NCBI GenBank assembly: GCA_021464245.1
Contig: JADCRB010000018.1
Location: 2,466,015 to 2,530,014, forward strand
Source of the DNA: Carallia brachiata
Lineage: Eukaryota; Streptophyta; Magnoliopsida; Malpighiales; Rhizophoraceae
DNA: 64,000 bases
Direction: 5' to 3'
Part shown: positions 22,301 to 32,444 of the stretch, one piece after another
How positions within the stretch are numbered: the first letter of the stretch is position 1
Layout of the letters: each line of letters starts with the position of its first letter
Position numbers and translations under genes: made by a program
The notes under the pieces: model-generated
What the model was told of the DNA's origin: nothing
What the model saw: only the letters and a program-made list of their open reading frames with translations
The model's database searches: none

Positions 22301-25190
22301 CACGTTCGTAGGCCTCCAGATCATTGCCACTCTTAAGTGTAATATGAAGCAATATGTCTGAATTTGGATGACCCTGCGCTTTGTGGTTTTGCCATACGTG
22401 AGTGTCTGCAATTTGTCTCAGCCATGGAAAACCGCATTGCTGACCTTTATTTATGCTAGGTGCTCAAGTTTGACGCAAACTGTCCATTCCCATAAATGGG
22501 AAAGGGCCAGTGAAGGGTAAGCAGGTTTTTCCTTTTGCCTTTCTTTTTTTTTTTTTTGGTTGTCCATCCAAACTAACGGCGACCTTTTGTGGAAATTTGA
22601 TTAAGTTGAGGTTTGAATTCCCAATTCTCTAAGTGTGAAAGGGTAAGGAGTTTCTTCACTGCGACATTCCTAAAGATTTGTTCAAATCCTGCTTTAATGG
22701 TCATAAAATTTACTTCTTCTGGGGCCTAAAAAAATCAACGTCTGCAAAATTTCTTTTTAAAAGAAAATTATGGGTATGTCATTATAGTTGGTATGGATAA
22801 ACTTGATTGCCTTCAATTTGTAGTAAAGAGTCTTTTTTAAGATTTTAGTGACAAATAACATAGATTCTGTTTTCCTTGAATTTTCTTTCTTATTTTAAAG
22901 TTCTTTTCCTTCTTTTAAGAAATTTGGCCTCTTTCCAAAGTACATTACATTATGTTTTACCCGATAACGTTTTAAGTATATTCAACTCGGCTCTAAAAGC
23001 GAGAGTGAGGAGGCTTATAATTTCCTGTAAACTATTTCAAACTCTATGCTTGGCAAAGCAACTCCCATGAGACCGCCAAATAGATGCGGATATTGCAAGT
23101 ACATCCAATTAACTTCTGCTGAGTATATTTATTGTTTTACTTCTTTTTTTTTTATATATTAAAAGGTCCATCAGTGTGAGTTATACAGTAAAAATATCTT
23201 TCTTAATTTTCACAAACTTTATATTTTCCTTCTTAGATCTCAAAAATAAAAATTTTGAATCTTAATTATTGGGGTATTATTGAACGGTAGCATTGTACCT
23301 CTTATAAGCACGTACAAGAGCGCTCAGTTATAGCGTTAAATCCGTATTGACCGTACGTGTTCCAATTTGGCGTTGCCTCTAGTTGGGCACTTCCTCAGGT
23401 TAATTAGTTTTTCATCACTAAGTTCGCCCTAGGAGCGTTGGGTGTACCGGGATCACCAGTCTCCACGGGAGACAAGGATAGGAGAAAGGGCCTCTTCTCC
23501 GCCCAGAATCAGAGTGGTTGGGTGGGTGGGAAGATGTTTGAATTCGGGGATGCAGATTGGGATAACACTCTCCGCTTCTTTCTCGCTTTGTTGTTATTCC
23601 TAGAAATTAAAACTCAACTATAAACCGGCGTAAAATACAGTTATAGGCCATAGAAATAATTAAGATAACAATGAATATATGCGACAAATTTTACAAAATT
23701 CTGACCACAACCACCAACAGAGATCACTCTTAGATTGTGATAAACAATACTATATAACCGAGGGACCTATTTATTATCCAAATTCAAGTCTACTACACTC
23801 AGTCTCAGACCATAGCTATGGTAAGTTCAGTATCATAGCTTTCTCATTCATAAAGACACCTCCCACCTTTGGCTCTTTGCTAAAGGGGATGCCCCTTATA
23901 TATAATATATATATATATATACATATATAAAAGAAAAGAGAAAAATTTTTTAATTTGACTCATTTAAAATATAAATTCTGTTAATTTAAATTTAAATACG
24001 AGTGAAAACAAAAGTTTTACTGAAGCCTAATTGAAAAAAAAAAATTGTGTGATATAAGATCATTCTATACTCATAAAATAATGTCAGTAAGATTGACGAA
24101 CACCAAAATTAGAGTATCCAAATTAGACTCAATCCAAAGTTGTCTACAAAATTTGACTCAAACATGACTGGAATGCAACGTGATCCATCGACCAAAAGTA
24201 TATGAGCAATATTTGATTTTTGGTGTTTACTAATTTTATTCACATTTTTTTGTGAGTATTGCATATTATTTTATACTACATAAATTTGTTTTATCATATT
24301 TTTATTTCAATTGGATCTAACTTAAACCTTTTTTTTTTCCACTCATTTTTAAAGTTGAGTTAACTTGACCATGTTTTAGGTGAGTAAAATTAAAATTCAC
24401 TTATATATATAAAATGAAATCATGTATGTTACATTGAATTTATATAATTTTGACTTACTATATATAATTAATTATTTTATATTATGTTGCATTTTTATAT
24501 ATATCTTTTTTATTTTTTATATTTATAATATTAGTCAAATTTTATACCTATATAATATATTTGTAAATTTATATTGTATAGATAAATATATATCATATAC
24601 ACATACCTATATCCACATAAATATATAAACAAAATAAAAAATAATATAATATATATGATGTGTGTATATTTTGTATACTTTTAATACAAATTTAATATAG
24701 AAAAAATATAAAACATATAATAATAGATTTGCACATATTTTGAAGTGAACTGTTTGATTGATGATCTGAAGTAAACTCGAGTGATACAAAGCTAATTCGA
24801 CTATAATATTATAATCTGAGTCATGGGGCCGAAAAAATAACATCCCACCCGACCCGACCCGACCGTTTCACAGTTCAATGTATATTGGACGAAAAATACA
24901 CATTAAAAAAAATATAATGAAGCAGTACAATCAATTAATTAAATTATATAATAAAATAATTATTATTTATATAAATAAAATTAATAAATTTAATTAATTA
25001 ACTACCCTAACTGGGTCCCAATGACAAGTGTCAGCAGCACTCGACTCAACTCTACAAGCCACGCCTGAGTGCTGAGTGTTGACTGTTGAGCTTTCTCTCT
25101 TGCTCCGGGAAACATTTCCACTTTGCATTACTCTAAAACGAGCCAATACAAAGGTACATTTTGTGTCAAATATCGGAGCCATGTGAAAAA
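22300..25190. other. intergenic, no gene recognised
   Basis: Holds a short tRNA-like B-box-type phrase near 22605-22620 (GAGGTTTGAATTCCC), a (TA)n run at about 23900-23930 and a strongly AT-rich stretch at 24240-24760. A GC-richer piece at 23430-23540 has no recognisable coding content. Confidence 0.4.
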
Positions 25191-25197
25191 AAAAAAG
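25010..25197 (+). promoter_or_regulatory. duplicated promoter/leader of B3 gene, copy 1
   Basis: About 190 bp upstream of the B3 start are repeated at 31618-31790 with shared blocks such as CCTGAGTG.TGAG, GAAACATTT.CACT.TGCATTACT and TAT..GAGCCAT. Presence in both copies shows that the duplication included regulatory DNA. Confidence 0.6.
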
Positions 25198-27056
25198 ATG
25201 TCTTTTTCCGGTGAGGGAGACGAAGGAAGCTCAATGTTTCAGACGAAAACACCCCAATTTTCAAGATAATTCTGGACCATTCTTTACGTGATGGAAGCTT
25301 GTAAGTGCTCTTTTTATTTCTATTCTTTCGTCATTTTTCTTCTTCCTGAACCAAGGGAACAAAGCATTACGCTCATGGATTAAACTATACTATATCTTTG
25401 TTTCATGAGTTCCTTTCCCTTCTCTGTCTTCGTGCCTGCCTTGCTCTTGGTTTCCTTATTTGGGTTTTTTTTTGGGGGTGGGGGCGGGGGAGGGAGGGGT
25501 TTTGAAAGAATTTTGGTGGGTTTAAATTTGTCGATTTTTATCAGTTAGTTTCCCTTAGAAATGTCTGGTCTTGCCTGTTTTTCGACCAAAGTTTTCATCT
25601 TGATGCAATTTGGCTTACTTTGAACTTTTTTGACCAGGCAATTCCAAGAAAGTTTGTAAGAAATCATGCTAACGATCTCTCGAGTCAAGCGCTTCTTAAG
25701 GTTCCTAGTGGTGCCGTTTGGAAAGTCGAGTTGGTCAAATCTGATGGTGATCAGATGTGGTTCCAAAATGGCTGGAAACAATTTGCGGACTTTTATTCAG
25801 TAGCCTGTGGTTATTTCCTTGTTTTTGAGTATCAGCGAAGTCGTGAATTTCATGTACTCATATTTGATACAAGTGCAGTGGAAATAGAGTATCCTTTCTC
25901 TAGGAATGGAAAAAATGAGTCAAACTGTACAAAAAAATTTCAAGAGCCCAGGGATGGAGAAACCAAAGATGAAATCTCCATTGAAATCTTGAAAGTAGCA
26001 TGTCCACGACCTAACAAGATGATGAAAACCAATTCAAATGGCAAGGCTGAAAGCAATTTGAAGTCACAGAGTTTAGTTCCACCTATTGGGAATCAATCTG
26101 GTAGGATAAAAGTGAAGAATCCCATGAAAGATGTAAACAGAGCTAGTCCAACAAGGCGATTAAAGGGGATGCAATTTCGGTGTACTTCAAAAAGCCCACT
26201 TTTTTTTTTTTTTTTTTGTAATTATGTTAATTTTTCTGCCTCTTGAATGGAGTTGAAACCCTTGACAACTACATGTGAAAGCCAAAGCTCTTCATAGCCC
26301 ACACACACCTTGATGTTTTATGGTTTCGAATCTATGAAATTGTTGCAGGGCTATTGTGTCAAAGCCAAGTTTTGCAGCTTGTTTTTAGAAGAGACGGCCA
26401 ATCTGTTATTGTCAAATGTTTGATTTATGCTTTCAATGTTTATCCTATATAACTGTTCTGCTGCAAATTCATTATAGAGTTTCCTCATTGAACTCTGATA
26501 TATCTTGTACTCGTTAATTTATTGTAGGAAAGTTTGTGGAATGCAAGCGAACAAAAGGTGTTGGACATGGTGATGAAGCTGAGAGCAAATTGAGTAGTTA
26601 TGCACCCTTCACGGTTGTTTTGAAGTCTTATCATCTTAGAAGTTAAATGGTGGTATGTGATATCATCTACTAAGCCATACCTGAAACTATGTTCTGGAGA
26701 ATAGGATGCTTTAATTTATCTAATGTGCTGCATGCAACTTCTGTCAGCACTAAAACCACTTTGCCAAGTTTTCCTTTTGTTTCTGTTCAAGTGTCTACAT
26801 CTTCCTTATGCAGAAACTACCATCTGGCTTTTTCGGGACGGATATTCTTCCTCGCAGACAGACTGTGATGCTTCAGGTTGCAGGAAGATCATGGCCTGTA
26901 CAGTTGCTCTGTTATGGATCTCCAATAGGTAATTATTTATCGAGTGGTTGGGCAGCGTTCGCAAAGGAAAATTCCTTGCTAGTTGGAGATGTTTGCACCT
27001 TTAAGATGTTGAAGAGTGGAGTTCTGAAAGTATCCATTTCCAGGGATAGCTGTTAA
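25198..27056 (+). pseudogene. REM-like B3-domain transcription factor gene, decayed
   Basis: Exon 1 is 25198-25300 (MSFSGEGDEG start) and holds the first strand of a B3 DNA-binding domain (FKIILDHSLRDG). Exon 2 from 25638 continues it (AIPRKFVRNHANDLSSQALLKVP, VWKVELV.SDGDQMWFQNGWKQFADFYSV, GYFLVFEY), followed by a lysine-rich linker. Exon 3 (26528-26649) and exon 4 (26814-27056) encode a second B3 domain (PFTVVLKSYHLRS; KLPSGFFGTDILPR; SSGWAAFAKEN; LLVGDVCTFKML) ending at TAA. Two B3 domains are typical of the REM subfamily. Damage: exon 1 is short by one base in CCCCAATTTTCAAG and one in GGAAGCTT, relative to the frame the domain needs, and exon 3 has TAA at 26644-26646 just before its donor. 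Splice sites are otherwise kept, so decay is recent. The exon 2 end is uncertain, near 26178. Confidence 0.8.
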
Positions 27057-29290
27057 TCTTCATGTCATATGTAGCTTTAGAAGCTCCTAAATGTGGGATG
27101 GATCACATTGATGTGTTTTTGGAAATTGCTCTAGAGTATCTTGGTCCTGTTCCATGGATAGATAGGATTAAATTTTGAGGGAAATTGTCAGATATTTTGT
27201 GTTTTGTGGTTCATTTGCTGATTGAAATCTCTATTTAGCAAAGATAAGTGCCCCTTGAAGCTAAGGAAATCTTGTCGATGGTATGTCTTCCCTTCATTAG
27301 TTCTCTCTCGTTACCATTATTATTACAGTCTTCAATTCTTATGAACATATTTATAAATTGTCATCTATTTTTTTTGTTGGTTGAAAAAAAATGGAAAAGC
27401 ATCGGTGACACTTTATAATTATATCCGGAAAAATTATGTCCTATCAGATAAGTAGTCTTAAAAATGTGCTTTAATTTAATAAATAATTCAACGAATTCTT
27501 GAATCCATGATTTTTAGCATAGCAAGGAATGAACTCCTTCACCACTAAACCGTAATGTTGGGTGGAAATTGTCATCCAATTTAAGCTGGTAGCAGAAAAT
27601 CCGCTTTCACTCTTCACCTCCTCTGAACTAGTTGTAAATAGCAAAAATCATGGAGATCATATTCAAACTTCAGCTCTTCAAATTTACATATTTAGGCGTA
27701 CGAAAAAGAATAAAGACTAATTGCAAAAGAAGCTGACAAGCTTTCAAGCAAGAAAGAGTAAAACGATACTCCAAAAATTGTGACTCCCAATGAGACCCTC
27801 AGGAAGCTTTCCAATATAGGTGGTAGAACAGCTGTTCTAATATCATCAACCCCAAGGAATTTTTACGTCATCCTGTTACGTTCTGTTACGTAGACAAATC
27901 TCGCTCATATTTTGTCATTGGGATAGGGTTGGTGAAGAGTGGCAACGGAATAATTTTATTTGTTTTTTATTTTAATATGTCATATATTAATTTTAAATTT
28001 GTTATATATAATCTTTATATATATATATATATATATATTAATAGATTAATGTATGATAAATAAGAAATAAAAATTTTAAAGTTATTTATATAATAAATTT
28101 AAAAATAATGTATAATATTTATTATATATTATATATATATAGATTATTTTTTCAAAAAAAATTTAAAAAATCCATAAAACTCACGCCAGGTCCTGCCAAC
28201 TCTCTTCTCTCCTTTCTCTCTCTTTCTCTGTTTTTCTCTTCCCCTAAACCCACCCACCAGCCCCAGTCCCTAAACTGCACCTCTTTCCGTATTACCCAGC
28301 GAATCTGTCATTCCATAAACTGCTTAATTTTTATAATAAAAAAAAAATATATTTTAAATTTTGTTACAATAATTCAACATCTTATAGCTATCTAAAAAAA
28401 ACTTTCTTTTTACCATCTACTTTTTTCCTGTTCATCTACATTTATCCTAGATGACTTTCAGATTGTCAGCAGAATCTGCCACGAGCAGTGGAATTCAAAA
28501 TGTGTAGCCAAATGTACTCATCAAGCTAGGCAAGCCTGGACGGCACCAACGCTCTTAAATTTTTGGTTTATTGGAATCCTATAAGAAAGATTTTTGTGAA
28601 AAAAAATACAATCATTATAATTTTTTTATATTTTTTTTCACAATTTTTTTATTAATCTAAATAATATTTTTTTATAATTATTATTTATTTTCTTTTCAAT
28701 TATTTTTTCACAAATTTCTCATTAATTCAAATAATTTATTTTTCTTATAATTTTTTCCCTCACAAATTACTATCTATTTTTCTTTCTTATTATTTTCTTT
28801 ATCACAACTTTCCTTATCAATTTAAATAATTTTATTTTTTCACCACTTTTTTCTCACAAATTTATAACAATCCAAACACACTATTGGAGTTTTATCCCGT
28901 AAAAAAGTGCAATGCACTTTCTGCTTGTGTCATTTGGGGATTCCTTTTTTCATTTTTCTAACAACAACAAACTAAATCATTAACTATTTCTTATAAAAAA
29001 AATGTGTAAGTATATAATAATAAATATAAAATTAATAAATAATAATATGAATGGTTGAATTATAAAAATTATATTAAACTTAAAAAAAAAACAAAACAGA
29101 TTGCGCGCATGATGAAAAAGAACAAAAAGTTAAATATGAGTCTGACTACAAAATCTTCCACTCCCACCGTCGGGCTTTTCTCTAGAAAATTGCTCACCAC
29201 GTGTCCCATTCTCTATACCCAGCAAGTACATAGACAGGGTCAAGATTTAGTCAAAACGCATTTTGAGTCGGACGTCGACAACATTGATAA
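27057..29290. other. intergenic, no gene recognised
   Basis: AT-rich, with a (TA)n run at about 28018-28040, a CT-rich stretch at 28198-28290 and the AT-rich tandem repeat at 28590-28880. A 95-codon frame at 28108-28395 is low-complexity and not supported. Confidence 0.4.
28590..28880 (-). repeat. AT-rich tandem repeat, degenerate unit about 60 bp
   Basis: Four to five degenerate units of the form TCACAA.TTT.T.ATTAAT(C/T)..AAATAAT follow one another. Read on the minus strand they match the array at 4260-4500. Confidence 0.5.
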
Positions 29291-29299
29291 ATTATTTTT

Positions 29300-29635
29300 T
29301 GGGGGTAATGCTCATTTTGACGCTAAATTTTTATAAATTTTTTTAATTTATTAAATTTTTATAGATTTTTTTAATTTAATTTTTTTAATTTTTTAATTGA
29401 ATTCTAAATTTTTCGATTCTTTTATAAATTGACATTTTTGTTAATTTAAGTCAGTCAAGCCGTTATTTCTATTTGGTCAATAGTTAAATTTAACGGATTG
29501 ACTGACTTCTGTTAATGAAAATAACAATTTGTAAAAGAATTAAAAAATTTACAACTCAATTGAAAAAGTTGAAAGATTTAAAACTAAATTGAAAAAATTT
29601 ATAAAAGTTTAGAGCTAGAATTAGTATAATCTCGT
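29300..29635. mobile_element. foldback/MITE-like inverted repeat
   Basis: The two halves are imperfect reverse complements. AAGTCAGTCAAGCCGTTA (about 29449) pairs with TAACGGATTGACTGACTT (about 29491), and the outer ends CTAAATTTTTATAAATTTTT and, inward, CTAAACTTTTATAAATTTTT also pair. The whole unit could fold into one hairpin of about 330 nt. It is noncoding and AT-rich. Confidence 0.6.
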
Positions 29636-29689
29636 TTTTAACTCGTACACTCATTTTGGCTAACATTTTCTCCTATACAAATTAAAAGT

Positions 29690-30085
29690 TTAAGATTAAT
29701 ATTGTCTGTCGATCACACAAGTGGTGAAAGTCATATAACCTACTCAGAACTGCCCAAATCAGATCTTATTATTATATGCAGTAGTATATGGCAAAAAAGT
29801 TTGCCTCCAAGAGAAGAAACCGGTGGCCATAATTGCTATCCATTCGTGGGAATGAAAATTCTTCTTATTCTTATCGACTGATCTCATATTATTTATTCTC
29901 ATCGATGCTCACAATCAGGATACGTACAATAAGAATAGTAGTTACGGCCACCAATTTCTTCTCTTGAAGACAATCATTTTTGCCCAACACTGCTGCATGT
30001 AATAATAAGATCTGATTTGAGTATCTCTGAATATGTTACATGACTTTTATCACCTACATGATCGATAGACAATATTAGTTCTAAT
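29690..30085. repeat. long inverted repeat with ~150-bp arms
   Basis: The left arm (about 29690-29840) and right arm (about 29932-30085) are reverse complements with scattered mismatches. Shared blocks include AATCAGATCTTATTATTA, CAAGAGAAGAAA..GGTGGCC and AATATTGTCT.TCGATCA. The spacer is about 90 bp. It could be a MITE or a hairpin RNA locus. A stretch ending GTTACATGACTTTTATCAC at the right arm is repeated directly at about 30091-30109. Confidence 0.7.
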
Positions 30086-30134
30086 ATGTTACATGACTTT
30101 TATCACAATAAACAATATTTATGACGTTTTTTTT

Positions 30135-30372
30135 TATAATTACAAAGAAAATATACGATATGTCAAAAAGAAATATATGACTTGTTTGAACAGTTATGTA
30201 CTTTTCAAACTAAAAAATTTAAGTTTTTCATAACTATTTACACGTCTTCTACAATTCTCTTTGAGATATCGTATAATTTTCTTACAATTACTTTTACACG
30301 TCATATATTTCGTCTGTTTATACGAGTCGTATACTTCTCTTTGACATATCGTATATTTTCTTTATAAATATA
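30135..30372. mobile_element. MITE candidate with ~38-bp terminal inverted repeats
   Basis: The left end contains AAAGAAAATATACGATATGT and the right end read inward contains the same 20 bases, AAAGAAAATATACGATATGT, with similar sequence on both sides. The interior is about 160 bp and noncoding. A further CGTCTGTTATA copy lies just outside at about 30390. Confidence 0.55.
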
Positions 30373-31469
30373 AAAAAATTTAGTATATTTCGTCTGTTAT
30401 ATTGTGTACTACTGTCATTTACAGCTATAAAATTTTTCTATTTTAAAAAATTCAAATTTTCGAAAATAACGGAAAAGGGATCGTTGAATTTTGTAACAGT
30501 TGTTTATACATGCAATCGGTTTGTTGCATATTTAAAGAATCGTTTTACAAGTGTAATCGTAAAACCAAAATATCTGAAATTCGCCTCGAGCTTTCGGATT
30601 CAAAACGTGGCGAATCAGACACCAATTATGAGCTCACTCCTATTATATAATCATATTTTAAACATTATTAAATTGATAACATAATTTATATAATGATATT
30701 TAATAATTTAATTGTTATTTATTAAATTTAATTATTTAATTATTTATATTGTTTTAAATAAATTTTAATTTTATCTAAAAAATTTTGTCAAATATTTTTG
30801 ATACTAAAAATCTTAATATGTTAAGTGGGATCAAAGTAAAAAAATTTTAATTAATATTTGTTAGGTGAAATCAAAGTGAAAATAAGTGGTATAAATTATT
30901 AAATAATTAAATTATAAAAAATAATAAAATAGTAATAGACTGCTTAATAACTACCTTGCCTTACTGAGTTACACCCACATAATAATGTTCAAAATCTTAA
31001 TACTCCGGCTATCGAGCTTCTGTGCAATGTGCACACCACATGCACAGTGGAGAGAGGAGGTACATAGTCAGAGGATCAAAGATGCCGTCAAGAGCATTTG
31101 GGTCAACGACATTAAAATATATATTTTGTCTACAATAACACAACTTCGTTCTACAATTAACAACGCCATTTTTTAGTAGGCTAGAAGTAAAACTAAATTA
31201 AAAGCCTTCGCTTACATTAACATTATCTACATCCACATTATGCTTTATTGGTTAGTTCACGACGTCACACGAATTAAGTGGATCGTGTTTTTGTTGGTTC
31301 TCAATTCGCAATGTCGCCCCATTTAACTTAATTTGTTTTTCTATAATTGATTAACATATACAATGAACTATGATATTGCATTTATCGGCTTTTTTTTAAT
31401 TATTGATCTAATATTTTATTTAAATAAAAATATATAAGTTTAAACTGTCTCAACAGTTTGGAGAAGTCA

Positions 31470-31535
31470 ATGAATTGGTGACGATATTATTTTTTTTTGT
31501 TTTTTTTTTGACATGGGAATTGGTGACGATATTAA
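31470..31535. repeat. 17-bp direct repeat around a T-rich insert
   Basis: GAATTGGTGACGATATTA occurs at about 31471 and again at about 31518, separated by about 30 bp of almost pure T. This is the look of a target-site duplication around a tiny poly(A)/(T) retro-insertion or a template-switch event. Confidence 0.55.
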
Positions 31536-31609
31536 AAAACAATTAAAATGACAATTTTAATATAGAATGTCCTCAAAATTCACCAAACTACATCCTCGAA
31601 CTCCTGCCA

Positions 31610-31893
31610 TGAAATTATGAATAACTGGACTCCAATCATCAGTAGCACTCAGACTTAACTCTGCATGCCATGCCTGAGTGTTGAGCCTCTCTCCACTCCA
31701 TGAAACATTTGCACACTGCATTACTGTAAGTGAGCCTCTTAGAAAGGGACATATTGTGTTGAATATCAGAGCCATATTAAAAAAAAAAAAAAAAGCCTTT
31801 TTGCGGCGAGGGAGACGAAGGAAGCTTAATGTTTCAGACGAAAACACCCCATTTTTTTCAAGATAATTCTGGACCATGCCATTTCCCTGGATA
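31610..31893 (+). pseudogene. truncated duplicate of B3 gene promoter and exon 1
   Basis: Matches 25010-25285 along its length. GAGGGAGACGAAGGAAGC, ATGTTTCAGACGAAAACACC and AAGATAATTCTGGACCAT are shared almost unchanged. The start codon equivalent is lost (AAAGCCTTTTTGCGG against AAGATGTCTTTTTCCGG), the T-run has seven bases where the B3 frame needs six, and homology ends within exon 1. The remaining exons are absent, so it is a partial duplicate with no coding capacity. Confidence 0.8.
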
Positions 31894-31899
31894 ATATGA

Positions 31900-32444
31900 T
31901 GAAAAAAAAGCCTTTTTTTCTCTTGTTTTGTAAGGACTATTATCAAATTCAAACTTGAAATTAAGTGTTCATTTGGTGCTTATTTTTATTAGCAAAGCTC
32001 TTTTTTTAAAAAAAAAAAATAAAAGGTCTATTAAACAGTTTAGATATCAAATAAACAGCAGAAAAAAACTTTTCAGTGCCAACGCTCGAAAAAAGATGCG
32101 CTTAATTTATGTATCATACTGTATATCATTTAACATTATCGTCTCTATAGATACGTTATAATGATGAGTTATATTCATAACAAAACGTTTGCTAACGCTA
32201 CGAATAAAACTAATCTACACTCATGATTTAAAAGCCAATAACTAGATATAACAGCAGAGGAATGCTCGTCTGGCATTGCAACCAGTTGGAAAATAATACA
32301 TTTAGACAGATTGGACTATGCTTTTCATTTACGTGTGTTTGGAGTCAAACACTTATTTTATATTCATTAAAACGTGACAATCAACAGCGAGAGCAAAAAG
32401 TGCACTAAAGAGCTACATGTCCAATAATAAGAAACACAACATGG
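31900..32444. other. intergenic between B3 fragment and RLP gene
   Basis: No gene seen. The part next to 32444 is probably the 3' UTR of the minus-strand RLP gene. Confidence 0.35.

Noticed and set aside
23902..23930. (TA)n tract as a possible matrix-attachment or promoter element
   Set aside because: Simple microsatellite; nothing links it to a gene.
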